64,000 nt of DNA from Legionella cherrii (GCF_900635815.1 NZ_LR134173.1:2140001-2204000); one strand, 5' to 3'. Counted from the first letter of the stretch, positions 25,276 through 35,133 are shown. The notes: a model not told the origin generated them from the sequence alone. A program made the numbers and translations.

Positions 25276-28200
25276 CTATGTAATAAGCATTTCAGAGGGC
25301 TCAAATTGCCAATTAATCCAATGATTGCTCGGGAGATAATAAATTCCGCAATAGATAGGTAAAGGTGTTTGTTTTGAAATATAAGAACCGTACTCATTCA
25401 ATTGTTCTCGGTGTTTTATCAAGGATGTTTCATCCTCTTTTCCGGTTTTGAAGTCGATAATCCAGCGTTTTCCTTGATCCTCAAAAGTACGATCAATAAT
25501 CCGGGTAATCGGTCTATTTTGCTGTTCTACCAATAATTCGTATTCGTTTTGTTCTTGATGATGTTTACTAATAATCCATAACCCTATTTGATCCTCAAAC
25601 ATCCGGGCTATTTGTTCTTGCATACTGAGAAGGGCTTCATGTTGCATTGATTCATCGAAGCCTAGCTTCCGTAATTCATAACGGGCAAAACTCCAAGGGA
25701 CTTCGGTTAGGGTTTTAGGGTGATTATCACAGATCCATTGCAATAATTGGTGCGTTACTATACCGATAAGTCGAGGAATAGTCGTTGATAAAGAGGAAGA
25801 TTTTGTCTTGGCATGGGTAAGCATTTCAAGGGTTTCAGATGCTTTATTTTGATAATAAGCGAGGGGTAAGCGTCCGATTTTGGGTAAATACTGGTTTGAT
25901 TCTTCAATATTGGATAAGGGCTCTTCTGCAATAAACTCTATATTTTTTAGAAGATTTCGAAATGAAGTTTTAGAAGTTTTTTCTGAGTGATCCGTTAAAT
26001 ACAAACGCGACTTTGCACGTGTTACAGCAACATACAGTAATCGTTGCGCTTCATAACGACTTTTTACTTCATCTAACTGACTTAAGTAATCATATAACGC
26101 ACAATGGTCTTGATGTGCCGCGTGAATAGGGGACATCAGCAACAAATTACCATGTTTTTGAGTAGGTAAATTGAGCCAACGTAGCATCGGATTATCACCA
26201 CGATTGGGTTGTGTCCCTAAACCAGGAAGAAACACAGTATCAAACTCCAATCCTTTAGATTTATGAATCGTCATCACGTGTAAACGTGAAGGATTTGCTT
26301 GTTGTGAATAGAGCTTATTGAGTTCTGCGAGAAATTCATTCATATCCGATAGGCGACCGTCTTGTTGATAACGATCAAGCAAGGTCCAGAATTGTTCGAG
26401 GTCATTGAGTTGATTGGCATTTAAGATGTGTTCAATATGCAATTCTTTTAGGGTCCTGATCACCCAGGCTGAGAGTTGGGTTTCATATCTTTGGCTGAGT
26501 GATTTGTGCATGACACGAATCAAATAACTCGCGCGAATCCTGCCTTCTTCACTGAGGCCGGAGATCTTGTCTAAATGTAATAAAGCGAAGTAAATCGATT
26601 TTTTCTTATTGAACTGGGCTATGGCATGAATATCACTTAAAGACAAACCACAATAGGGACTATGTAGGACAGCGAGCCAGGAGAGACGATTGGCGGGTGT
26701 CAATAAAGCGTGAGTTAATGACCAAACATCACGTAAGTGGCCTAGATTGGCTAATAAAGTAATATCAGTGCCTTGATAGGGGATTTGATGTTGGCGTAAG
26801 AGACGAATAATTTCGCTAAGTTGGGTTCTTGAACGTACAAGAATCGCCATAGTTTGCTCAGGATCGGTTTGCAGCTCCTGTTGAATGATTTCTATGAGTT
26901 TTTTTGCTTCCTGTTTTCGACTTTTAAATTGCAGGGCTTGTACCATGCTGCATTCTTTATTTTGAATGACATTGACACTAGGATGAAATGAAACAGCCCC
27001 AGATTCTATATCGACTTGCTTAGGGAAAATATGGGTGAACTGATTATTTACCCAATTAACAATGGTGTGTGTCGATCGAAAATTACAGCTTAACTCTAGA
27101 GACTGAAGTCTAACAGGGCCTATACCTTGTTCTTTAGCACGAAAGAATAAGCCTACTTCTGCTTGCCGAAAACGGTAGATGGATTGCATGGGATCGCCCA
27201 CAATAAAAAGGGTTCTTCCATCGCCTTCTTCCCATCCCCAAACGAGTTTAGTTAAAAGTTCAAATTGGGTAATCGAAGTATCCTGAAATTCATCAACCAG
27301 AATATGTTGAAGAGTATGATCTAAATATAAAGCTAAATCAGTTGGATTTTCTTCATTACCTAAGGCATTTAATGCTTGCTGAGCGATGGCAGTGAAGTCA
27401 ATTTCATTGTGTTCGCTAAATAAAACGTGCAAATGACCTACAAGAATAGGGAGCAACAAAAACAGTGCTTGCAGAACCTCCCATTGCTCAGGATCATATT
27501 CTGGTGCAGGTAAATTACTGACTTGGATTAATGCTTCAAGGAAATCAGGGTACTCATTTAACTCAGTGAGTAATTCTTTGCTTGCATTTTTGAGTCTCTT
27601 GTATTCATCAGCCGGGCAGGAGGTACTCAGCAAGCCAACATGATGATCGAAACTTTTACGTAAATTCCCATCACCTGTAAGCAATAATTTACTTAAGGCG
27701 GTTGCAGTTTCTTGATTTGTCTGTTGAAAATCATACCAGTCTTTGAGAGGGTAACGTGGCGAACTGGGGTTGTTTTCTATAATCGCTAATTCACGCGCAT
27801 ATCGAGTCAACTCCTCACTCAGTTGTGGGGGGAGACTTTGTTTAAATCGCTTTAACTCGTGTTGCTCTATAAGTTGGAGTGCTCGTTCAAAAGTCGATTT
27901 TTCTTGAGAACGTGCTTGAAATAAAGGGGCTAACCATTGATCCCTTTGAGACAGGAGTGTGGTAAAGAGCTCTAGCAGCCGATCTTGGCGATTATCCACA
28001 TGCAGCAAGAGTGCTTTGATTGCTTTTTGGTATTCAGGTGTAGCCAGGGCAAATTGAATACAGCGTCGTCCTGCATTTAAATAATGACTCTCTACTTTTT
28101 CCGTAATTTGTGAATAAGCAATTTGTTTTTCCAAAAGAGGAATTGCTTGATTGATGCTTTGGCATAAAGAGTCAATCGTAATAACTCTCAATCGATTCGG

Positions 28201-28524
28201 CTGTTGTAATAAATTCCATTGAAATTGTGCATCACGTTGAAGCGCTTCTCCAGCGAACGCAAGTGTTTTTTGTTGATGGGGGGTATCGGCCTTTTTTTTA
28301 TTTGCTGCTTGCTGTAAGGCATGCACAATACGTTCGCGCATTTCGCTTGCGGCTTTACGCGTGAATGTTAGTGCGATAATTTGTTCTGGGGCAGTTACTG
28401 TGCTTAACAATCTCAAATAGCGTTGGGTGAGAATTTCAGTTTTTCCTGAGCCTGCAGGAGCTTGAACGATAAATGATAAGGAAGGATCCGTAGCTTGGCT
28501 TCGTTGATCACTGTCGACTAACAT
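25276..28524 (-). CDS. AddA-like UvrD-family helicase/nuclease
   Basis: 1082-residue SF1A helicase with a C-terminal nuclease domain, acting in double-strand-break end resection. Motifs in order: Walker A APAGSGKTEILTQR, Ia ALTFTRKAASEMRERI, II LVDEFQDTSITQFELL, III GDPMQSIYRFR, IV NFRSTHTIVNWVN, V MTIHKSKGLEFDTVFLPGL, VI YVAVTRAKSRLYL. The C-terminal RWIIDFKTGKED with upstream IIDRTFED is the PD-(D/E)xK nuclease core of AddA/RecB. An AddB partner is not adjacent: the next gene upstream is lysC-lysA. It could be AddA with addB elsewhere, or a stand-alone family member. Confidence 0.88.
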   Translation of the reverse strand: MLVDSDQRSQATDPSLSFIVQAPAGSGKTEILTQRYLRLLSTVTAPEQIIALTFTRKAASEMRERIVHALQQAANKKKADTPHQQKTLAFAGEALQRDAQFQWNLLQQPNRLRVITIDSLCQSINQAIPLLEKQIAYSQITEKVESHYLNAGRRCIQFALATPEYQKAIKALLLHVDNRQDRLLELFTTLLSQRDQWLAPLFQARSQEKSTFERALQLIEQHELKRFKQSLPPQLSEELTRYARELAIIENNPSSPRYPLKDWYDFQQTNQETATALSKLLLTGDGNLRKSFDHHVGLLSTSCPADEYKRLKNASKELLTELNEYPDFLEALIQVSNLPAPEYDPEQWEVLQALFLLLPILVGHLHVLFSEHNEIDFTAIAQQALNALGNEENPTDLALYLDHTLQHILVDEFQDTSITQFELLTKLVWGWEEGDGRTLFIVGDPMQSIYRFRQAEVGLFFRAKEQGIGPVRLQSLELSCNFRSTHTIVNWVNNQFTHIFPKQVDIESGAVSFHPSVNVIQNKECSMVQALQFKSRKQEAKKLIEIIQQELQTDPEQTMAILVRSRTQLSEIIRLLRQHQIPYQGTDITLLANLGHLRDVWSLTHALLTPANRLSWLAVLHSPYCGLSLSDIHAIAQFNKKKSIYFALLHLDKISGLSEEGRIRASYLIRVMHKSLSQRYETQLSAWVIRTLKELHIEHILNANQLNDLEQFWTLLDRYQQDGRLSDMNEFLAELNKLYSQQANPSRLHVMTIHKSKGLEFDTVFLPGLGTQPNRGDNPMLRWLNLPTQKHGNLLLMSPIHAAHQDHCALYDYLSQLDEVKSRYEAQRLLYVAVTRAKSRLYLTDHSEKTSKTSFRNLLKNIEFIAEEPLSNIEESNQYLPKIGRLPLAYYQNKASETLEMLTHAKTKSSSLSTTIPRLIGIVTHQLLQWICDNHPKTLTEVPWSFARYELRKLGFDESMQHEALLSMQEQIARMFEDQIGLWIISKHHQEQNEYELLVEQQNRPITRIIDRTFEDQGKRWIIDFKTGKEDETSLIKHREQLNEYGSYISKQTPLPIYCGIYYLPSNHWINWQFEPSEMLIT

Positions 28525-28591
28525 TGTTTTTATCCCTGTATGTTTCTTGTTAGAGAATGTAAGATGTCTTTACTCGCCTTGACAGGCAGCT

Positions 28592-28677
28592 TCTCCCATG
28601 TAGGTTGGGCCTTGGCGCAACATCACTGAACCATAATGGTCGTTGTCGTTGGGCCAAGGCCCAACCTATATGGGGAG
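28592..28677. repeat. Inverted repeat with 29-base arms
   Basis: TTCTCCCATGTAGGTTGGGC... (28591-28620) pairs with GGCCCAACCTATATGGGGAG and neighbours (28649-28677). The core word GTTGGGCCTTGG and its complement occur on both sides. It fills the gap between lysC-lysA and the addA-like gene on the minus strand and could end or attenuate the lysC-lysA transcript. Confidence 0.75.
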
Positions 28678-28686
28678 AGGGAAGAC

Positions 28687-31248
28687 TTATTCAATAACGA
28701 TTTCTTGTGCTGGTGGGCGCAAATTGTAATGTGAACTCATGCACCGGCCATAAGCTCCCGCGTTGGCGATTAATAATACATCACCTTCTTCTGTCACGGG
28801 TAATAATCGGTCATAGCCAAGCGTGTCACCTGATTCACAAATTGGACCAACTATATGGGAAAATCCGGCTTTTTCTTCATATAATCTACTTAAGTTCACT
28901 ATCTCATGGTAAGCACCATATAAAGAGGGACGAATTAGGGAGTTCATCCCTGTTTCGATGCCAACAAATTTTACCTTACCTTTTTCTTTGCATTGAGTGA
29001 CTTTGGCAAGAATAACACCACTTTCTGCCACAAAAAATCGTCCGGGCTCAAGCCAAATTTTAATTTGTGGATAACGTGTTTTTACCGCCATTAACAAGGC
29101 ATCCAAACTTGTAAAATCCAATGGTTGTTGCCCTGGTTTTTCCACTACGCCCAATCCTCCACCTAGATTAATCGATTGAACGTGTGGGAATTGTTCCGTT
29201 AAAGACGCGAGCATTAAAGCCGTTTGTTGCCACAATTCCGGGGTTAGAATGCCACTTCCTGAATGAGCATGCAATCCCACTACATGGATATTATGTTTTT
29301 TGGTTAATGCGACAACTTGCTCAATATCATTTTGTGTAATACCAAATTTTGACTCATTGCCTCCTGTTGAAACGTGTTTGTGATGGCCAGCCCCAGTACC
29401 TGGATCGATACGAATAATGACTTCACGGTTTTTAAACAGTTCAGGCCAGTGCTCCAAAGGATATAAGCTATCTATGGTAACATAACAACCGATATTTAAT
29501 GCATGCTCATACTCGGTTTTTGGTGCAAAATTTGGAGTAAATAGAATTCGCTTTCGGTCTATGCCAGGAAAGAGCTCCAATATTCTATCCAGTTCCTGAA
29601 TAGAAACACATTCAAAACCGATTCCTTCTTTTTCCATAGTTTTTAAAATCGAGGGATGAGGATTGGCTTTTATCGCGTAAAACAGTGTATTAATCGATTT
29701 TAAAGCCAGTAGCTGCTTGGCTCGCGCAGCTTGGGTTTCGCTATGATAAACATAGCAAGGTGAATTGAGCGAGGCTATGGTTAATAAACGATCTCGCTCT
29801 TTTTCCCACCACGGAATACTACGCACAGTGGGTTTACCAAATTCTTCATGCCAGCTTTTTGAGTAATAAAAAATTTGAGGGTTATTTTCGATGAGTAAGT
29901 GATGCAGCTTTTGGCATAATTGATTTGCTTGTGATTCATCAACAACGAATGTGAGGTTCAAATCATTGGATGCAAGGGACATTAAATAGACTTGTTTGGC
30001 TTCAAAAACTTCTAAAGCTGGGCCAAGTTGTGGCAATACTGTTCTGATGTGATGACCAACGAGACTTACTGCACTACAGGGTTCAATGAGTTTCGCTCGA
30101 CCGAATTGATTTAATTCTGCTAATAGAGCATTAATCGCTGGTCTATCGTGTATTTTGCTATTGATATCGAGAGATAAAGTCACGTTAAACTCCGAAGACG
30201 AGAGTAAGTCCACTGAGAAACCATGATGTTTAAAAGCGGTAAATACATCAGATAAAAAACCAACTTGTTGCCACATGTGTAAGGTATCTATAGAGATCAA
30301 TAGGATACTGTTTTTTATCTGAATGGATTTAATGAGAGGGGCCGTTTCATCAATATCTTTAGTGATGAGCGTTCCTGAATGTTCGGGCATTTGTGTAAAT
30401 TTGACGGACATTGGAATATTGGCTCGACGAACAGGAGGAATGCAATTGGGGTGTAATACTTTGGCACCCATAGTTGCAATTTCCTGCGCCTCATCGTAAT
30501 TTAATTTCTTCAATAAACGGGCTTGTGGCAGTTGATGCGGATTAGCTGTATATATTCCAGGAACATCCGTCCAAATTTCACACGATGCAGCTTGAAGTTT
30601 CCCTGCGAGCAGAGCAGCTGAAGTATCCGAGCCTCCTCTGCCTAGCAAAACGGTTTCACCTTGTGGATTTGCAGCAAAAAAACCTTGAGTGATAATGGCT
30701 TGAGCGCCACAGGAGATAAATTTTTCAACTAATTCGGGATCATACTCACTCTCACAACGAGCGGATAGATAATTCGCAGACCCTCCATCTGGGAATGGGA
30801 TACTGGTTAAGAGTTCACGAGCATCATACCATGTACAATGAATTCCTTGCTTTTCGAGAAAAGCATGGCCTAGGCGAGTCATCATGAGTTCGCCCATACT
30901 TAAAATTTCCGCGTGGGTTTTGGCGGGGGCTTGCTTTAATAAGGCAATACCAGTGAGCCACTGTTCTAATTGAAGCAGATCTTTAGCAATTAACTCAGGA
31001 TCCACCTCAAGTTGTTCCGCAAGATTGAGATGTCCATTACGAATATCAGTCAAAATACTCTGATGTTCATTGATCAAAGCAGCCTCTATGGCTTTTTCAA
31101 GTTTATTGGAAACTTGCGTTAGGGCGGAGCAAACAATTACAGGTTGTACCCCAGAATTTATATGTTTCTTAGTAATGGAGGCGATATTATTCCATGTATT
31201 ACGAGTTGAAACGCTGGTACCACCAAATTTGGTTACTATTTGTTGCAT
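28687..31248 (-). CDS. lysAC: Bifunctional aspartate kinase / diaminopimelate decarboxylase
   Basis: 853-residue fusion catalysing the first and last steps of lysine synthesis. Aspartokinase occupies residues ~1-455: VTKFGGTSVSTRNTW at the N-terminus, LLGRGGSDTSAALLAG, and two ACT-like regulatory stretches (~310-455) such as SLVGHHIRTVLPQLGPALEV. The decarboxylase half starts near residue 473 (KPTVRSIPWWEKER) with PLP Lys527 in YAIKANPHPS, HAHSGSGIL, GGGLG, EPGRFFVAESG and CESGDTLGYD. This fusion is known from Xanthomonas, Xylella and Legionella relatives. Its decarboxylase half is the parent or sister of the duplicated domain in the chimera at 20774-22192. The two halves of the pathway being one chain suggests lysine feedback acts on both. 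Confidence 0.93.
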   Translation of the reverse strand: MQQIVTKFGGTSVSTRNTWNNIASITKKHINSGVQPVIVCSALTQVSNKLEKAIEAALINEHQSILTDIRNGHLNLAEQLEVDPELIAKDLLQLEQWLTGIALLKQAPAKTHAEILSMGELMMTRLGHAFLEKQGIHCTWYDARELLTSIPFPDGGSANYLSARCESEYDPELVEKFISCGAQAIITQGFFAANPQGETVLLGRGGSDTSAALLAGKLQAASCEIWTDVPGIYTANPHQLPQARLLKKLNYDEAQEIATMGAKVLHPNCIPPVRRANIPMSVKFTQMPEHSGTLITKDIDETAPLIKSIQIKNSILLISIDTLHMWQQVGFLSDVFTAFKHHGFSVDLLSSSEFNVTLSLDINSKIHDRPAINALLAELNQFGRAKLIEPCSAVSLVGHHIRTVLPQLGPALEVFEAKQVYLMSLASNDLNLTFVVDESQANQLCQKLHHLLIENNPQIFYYSKSWHEEFGKPTVRSIPWWEKERDRLLTIASLNSPCYVYHSETQAARAKQLLALKSINTLFYAIKANPHPSILKTMEKEGIGFECVSIQELDRILELFPGIDRKRILFTPNFAPKTEYEHALNIGCYVTIDSLYPLEHWPELFKNREVIIRIDPGTGAGHHKHVSTGGNESKFGITQNDIEQVVALTKKHNIHVVGLHAHSGSGILTPELWQQTALMLASLTEQFPHVQSINLGGGLGVVEKPGQQPLDFTSLDALLMAVKTRYPQIKIWLEPGRFFVAESGVILAKVTQCKEKGKVKFVGIETGMNSLIRPSLYGAYHEIVNLSRLYEEKAGFSHIVGPICESGDTLGYDRLLPVTEEGDVLLIANAGAYGRCMSSHYNLRPPAQEIVIE

Positions 31249-31267
31249 GATTCATTTCCGCACAAAA

Positions 31268-31348
31268 TTAATACACATTACCATGGAGGGGAGGAGCAGC
31301 ACAAGCCTCCAGAACACGAATTAAAAATTCAGGGGCAATATTACACAT
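31268..31348 (-). other. Possible 26-codon leader reading frame upstream of lysC-lysA
   Basis: A short frame encoding MCNIAPEFLIRVLEACAA and then PPLHGNVY, stop at 31268, ending 20 bases before the lysC-lysA start. A GGAGG...CCTCC pair lies within it. It has no lysine codons and no strong ribosome-binding site, so translation is unproven. It could be a leader peptide, a regulatory hairpin, or chance. Confidence 0.25.
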
Positions 31349-31536
31349 TAATTAGTCATGATGGATTTAATTGCTTCACTATGGATTAATATTCATTAGC
31401 TATTGAATCTAAATAAGAAAAAAGTATTTTGAAGGTGTTTTTAATGATTTGAAAACAGGGTACACTCGCTTTTTAGCGGACGTATTTTATTCAAATTTTG
31501 AAGTATGTAATTAAGGAGTAATAAGGAGTGAAAAAT

Positions 31537-32988
31537 ATGCACAAACCTTTAAGGACACTAGTTAACGCTGCTGTTATTAGTGTTCTAGCTGCTGCTGGTG
31601 GAGCTCATGCAGCTGGATTCTCTTTATACGGAGAAAGCGCTGGATATGCAGTTGGTAACTATGCCGCAGGTTCTGCAGCTGAGGCAGCCGACGCATCAAC
31701 AGGTTGGTATAACCCTGCCGGTTTAGCTTTACTTCGTGAGCAGCAAGTGGTTTTCGGTGGTATTGGCATATTTCCGACCCTGAAAATGGATGGCTCAAGT
31801 ACATTTACTACTTCAACGGGTCTTCCTCCACCTTTCCCTCCAGTGGTTCAATACGTACAAAATTTCGAAGGGGTTGATGGCAGTTATGATGCTTTTGTTC
31901 CTTCATTCCATTACGCTTTGCCGTTAGGTGAGCGTACTACTTTTGGTTTAAGTGTTACTGCTCCATTTGGATTAGCTACTGATTGGGCTCCTGATTCCCC
32001 AGTACGCTATTCAGCGACTTATACCGAAATTTTAACGACTAATATTTCGCCAGAATTAGGAACTCGGCTTACCGAGCATTTTGCATTGGGAGCTGGTCTG
32101 GATCTGCAATGGGCGCGTGCAAAGTTTAATCAAATGATTGGTGCGCCGACTCTTTTCTTGCTTCTGCAAGAAGATCCCGCTAAGGTTGATTCGTTAAGTT
32201 ATAACAAAGCTTCATCTTGGGGAGTTGGATTCCATGTTGGTGCGATGGGAATGTTTAATGACAATCACACTCGCATAGGTCTTAATTATCAATCCAAAGT
32301 GCGCCATGTTTTCTATGGACATAGCCGCTTATCCGGAATATTGGCTAATAATAATTTTGAATTGGTTTTTCCAATATTGCCTCCTTCAGCATCCCGTACA
32401 AATGATGACTTATTTAGTAACCCACAAGAATTCCCAGATGTGGTTACATTAAGTGCTTATCAAGACATCAATGACAAATTGGCTTTATTAGGTTCGGTTG
32501 TATATACCGGCTGGGGTGTGTTTAAAAACATCCAATTAAATAATGTTGCGGTACCCAACATTGGAGCACCACCATTTTTTAATGTGACTCAAGCAAATAT
32601 TGAGAGTAATGTAATACAAGATTACCATGATTCTTGGCGTGTTGCTCTTGGAGCGAATTATTGGGTGAACCCCAAATTAATGCTTCGTTTGGGTGGTGGT
32701 TATGATCAGACCCCTACAAATGATACGTTTAGAAATATTCGCTTACCTGACGTGGATCGTTGGGCTATTGCTGTTGGTGCTCATTATCAATGGCGACCCA
32801 ATGTTGGTGTCGACGTAGGCTATACTCATTTGTTTGCTGGGTCTAGACCAGATGTTGATTCCTTCCAGGCTCTTTCAACAACTTCTGTATACAATGTAGA
32901 TATTGACGGCGGTCATTTTGCTGCTGATCTAGTGGGTGCTCAATTGACATGGGTTATTGATAAAGTGCCTGAAGCACCAACAAAATAA
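31537..32988 (+). CDS. fadL: FadL/OmpP1-family outer-membrane transporter
   Basis: 483 residues. MHKPLRTLVNAAVISVLAAAGGAHA is a signal peptide; the mature protein begins AGFSLYGESAGYAVGNYAAG, the FadL N-terminal hatch, followed by ASTGWYNPAGLALL with the family's NPA motif. The rest is an even series of beta strands, as expected for a 14-stranded barrel, ending in DLVGAQLTWVIDKV. It probably imports long-chain fatty acids or similar hydrophobics. Two Shine-Dalgarno repeats (AAGGAG at 31513 and AGGAG at 31524) serve a GTG at 31528 and the ATG at 31537; I prefer the ATG. A hairpin terminator follows at once. Confidence 0.9.
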   Translation: MHKPLRTLVNAAVISVLAAAGGAHAAGFSLYGESAGYAVGNYAAGSAAEAADASTGWYNPAGLALLREQQVVFGGIGIFPTLKMDGSSTFTTSTGLPPPFPPVVQYVQNFEGVDGSYDAFVPSFHYALPLGERTTFGLSVTAPFGLATDWAPDSPVRYSATYTEILTTNISPELGTRLTEHFALGAGLDLQWARAKFNQMIGAPTLFLLLQEDPAKVDSLSYNKASSWGVGFHVGAMGMFNDNHTRIGLNYQSKVRHVFYGHSRLSGILANNNFELVFPILPPSASRTNDDLFSNPQEFPDVVTLSAYQDINDKLALLGSVVYTGWGVFKNIQLNNVAVPNIGAPPFFNVTQANIESNVIQDYHDSWRVALGANYWVNPKLMLRLGGGYDQTPTNDTFRNIRLPDVDRWAIAVGAHYQWRPNVGVDVGYTHLFAGSRPDVDSFQALSTTSVYNVDIDGGHFAADLVGAQLTWVIDKVPEAPTK

Positions 32989-33011
32989 ATAGTTCAGAGA
33001 TTCTGAATCGT

Positions 33012-33037
33012 AAAAAGCCACTTTATGTGGCTTTTTT
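33012..33037 (+). terminator. Rho-independent terminator of fadL
   Basis: AAAAAGCCAC, loop TTTAT, then GTGGCTTTTTT directly followed by more T/A. Perfect stem and U-tract 24 bases after the fadL stop. Confidence 0.9.
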
Positions 33038-33049
33038 ATTTTATGAATT

Positions 33050-33308
33050 AATGTGCCCAGTTATCAGTCTATTACGCATAAAAATCATTCTATGGGTAGA
33101 GAGGGGGGCAATGTGCTACCAGCGTGATGGATGTTAAATCAAGAGATTCTTTGTCGTAAAATCCTCAGGATGACGAGGCGGTGAACAATTTCTAATGTAT
33201 CTTGGGGGCGAGAGGGCCGCTTCGCTCTATATTTCTTGATTTCATGTTTTATTGACAGGTGGGTACCCAGATGGAGGCGAGATCCGCCTCCTAGCGTATA
33301 TGGAAAAA
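33050..33308. other. Intergenic region with repeat-like sequence
   Basis: No open frame of note. A GGAGGCGAGATCCGCCTCC hairpin (about 33272-33292) sits just after the 3' end of the minus-strand secreted-protein gene and may end it. The middle (CTCAGGATGACGAGGCGG near 33163) resembles fragments of the GGGATGATG composite repeats elsewhere in the window. Confidence 0.45.
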
Positions 33309-33698
33309 TTATCCTTTGTTTATGGTCGCTTCACCAGGTCCATTTACGGTCAGAGTATATCCATTCTTTGATAAATATTTTGGAGTAATATCACCAGAAT
33401 CAAGATCCATGTGAACCTCACCTACTTCGACTGGATTAGAAGTATTAGTAGCCATTTTAATTACTGCGGTACATTGTTTGCCAGTTGTATGTCCATAGCA
33501 GGCTAATTTTACGAGATTCCAATACACTTTTTGTGTTGAATTGCCAGCAGTTGGGTACGCAGAAGGAACGCCTGCTATATAAGCATTTGATTCTTCAGGG
33601 GTATTATTGTGAGTGACTAGATAAGCTGGACTTGCAAAAGCTGTGACAGCACTTAAACTTAAAGCAATGGCTGAAAAACCTTTAAATAATAAATTCAT
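33309..33698 (-). CDS. Small secreted protein, unknown function
   Basis: 129 residues. MNLLFKGFSAIALSLSAVTAFAS is a typical signal peptide, cleaved after AFA. The mature ~107 residues contain two Cys (LACYGHTTGKQCTAV) ten residues apart that could form a disulfide, and a regular beta-strand pattern ending GYTLTVNGPGEATINKG. An AGGAG-like GGAGAAAAAGAT precedes the ATG. No family recognised; export to periplasm or medium is inferred from the signal. Confidence 0.75.
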   Translation of the reverse strand: MNLLFKGFSAIALSLSAVTAFASPAYLVTHNNTPEESNAYIAGVPSAYPTAGNSTQKVYWNLVKLACYGHTTGKQCTAVIKMATNTSNPVEVGEVHMDLDSGDITPKYLSKNGYTLTVNGPGEATINKG

Positions 33699-33891
33699 TA
33701 TATCTTTTTCTCCGTTTAATTATAAATGATTGGTTCGTGTTATCCTGTTCAATGTCTAAAGAAAACGTACTGATCTAAACCAATCGGCTTTTCTACATCT
33801 TAAAACGCACCAAGAGTATATCGTAAAATAGCTCAGTGTCTATCACCATTAGTTCTTAGGCCATTTACTGGATTACTAAGACTTAAGTTTT

Positions 33892-34887
33892 TTATGAAAA
33901 TTTATTCTGAGATATTAAACGTGCGATATCTTTAGCAAAGTAGGAAATAATAAAATCTGCCCCAGCACGTTTTATCGCAGTTAAGCTCTCTATGATGGCG
34001 TGTTCTTCATTGATGAGTTGGTTTTGGGCGGCTATTTTAATCATTGAATATTCACCACTTACCTGATAAGCACAAAGGGGCACTTCAGGGAAATGTTGCT
34101 TTAGTCTTGCGATAACATCCAAGTAAAATCCGGCCGGTTTAACCATCACCATATCGGCACCTTCCTCAAGGTCTAACGCTGTTTCTCTTAAAGCTTCAGC
34201 GCCATTGGCGGGATCCATTTGATAGCTCTTGCGATTGCCAAATTTTGGTGCTCCCTGTGCTGCCTCTCTAAAAGGTCCATACAGGCAGGAGCAATATTTC
34301 GCACTGTAACTTAATATAGGGATATGCTGATATCCTTGGGCATCTAGAGCATTACGAATCGCATGGACCATCCCATCCGTCATTCCGCTAGGCGCGACCC
34401 AATCAGCACCAGCTTTTGCATGACTTACAGCTTGTTTTGCAAGAAAAGTTAATGTCTTATCGGTATCAATACATTTGCCATTGAGCACACCACAATGTCC
34501 ATGATCTGTGTACTCACAAAAACAAAGATCAGTAATAATTAAGATGTCTTTATTCACAGCGCGAATTTTTTTTATCGCTTTTTGAATGATGCCTTCATCA
34601 TTGAATGATTCACTGCCATAAGCATCTTTATGTTTAGGAATACCAAACAGAAGGACTGCAGGAATACCTAAAGAACTAAGTAATTCAATTTCCTGAGGAA
34701 GGCAATCGAGGCTTAATTGAAATTGACCAGGCATAGCACTTATTTCTTGGGGCTCATTAATGAGTTCGCTAATAAATAAAGGAGCGATAAATTGCTGAGG
34801 ATGCAACCGTGTTTCTTGAACTAAAGCACGAGACATCGCATTGCTTCTTAAACGAGTCAATCTTAAGGGAATGGTGTAATCGGTCAT
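33892..34887 (-). CDS. hemB: Delta-aminolevulinic acid dehydratase (porphobilinogen synthase)
   Basis: Condenses two 5-aminolevulinate to porphobilinogen in tetrapyrrole synthesis; cytoplasmic octamer. 331 residues. The Cys-rich CFCEYTDHGHCG marks the zinc-dependent class. The Schiff-base lysines are in YSAKYCSCLYGPFREA and VKPAGFYLDVI. RLRSNAMSRALVQETRL is the usual N-terminal arm. Length and motifs normal. Confidence 0.95.
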   Translation of the reverse strand: MTDYTIPLRLTRLRSNAMSRALVQETRLHPQQFIAPLFISELINEPQEISAMPGQFQLSLDCLPQEIELLSSLGIPAVLLFGIPKHKDAYGSESFNDEGIIQKAIKKIRAVNKDILIITDLCFCEYTDHGHCGVLNGKCIDTDKTLTFLAKQAVSHAKAGADWVAPSGMTDGMVHAIRNALDAQGYQHIPILSYSAKYCSCLYGPFREAAQGAPKFGNRKSYQMDPANGAEALRETALDLEEGADMVMVKPAGFYLDVIARLKQHFPEVPLCAYQVSGEYSMIKIAAQNQLINEEHAIIESLTAIKRAGADFIISYFAKDIARLISQNKFS

Positions 34888-34984
34888 GGAATTGATCCTG
34901 TTATTGGTTCATTTTGTACAGCTCGTAGCCAAGAGCCAAAATAAAAGTGGAGGTATTTTAACATAACTCTTGTAGCTTGAGTGA

Positions 34985-35100
34985 AAATGCAGCGGAAATC
35001 GGGGTTGTGAAAGTTCCCCATCCCGAGCGAGGGATCTCCGTGCGAAGAACGGGTGTTATGATTGGAGATCCTTGGCTACGCTCAGATGACGTGATTACTT
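34985..35100. repeat. GGAGATCC/GGGATGATG-type composite repeat
   Basis: CATCCCGAGCGAGGGATCTCC then GTTATGATTGGAGATCCTTG and GCTACGCTCAGATGACG. The stretch from 35053 matches 49756-49796 word for word with about one change in four. GGGATCTCC and GGAGATCC form an inverted pair. It lies between hemB and tamB. Confidence 0.55.
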
Positions 35101-35133
35101 CAGGAGATGAAGATGAGGCGGATGATGACCAAT

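Noticed and set aside
25094..25324. 76-codon open frame on plus strand
   Set aside because: Lies across the 140-base hairpin and the end of the addA-like gene; open by chance.
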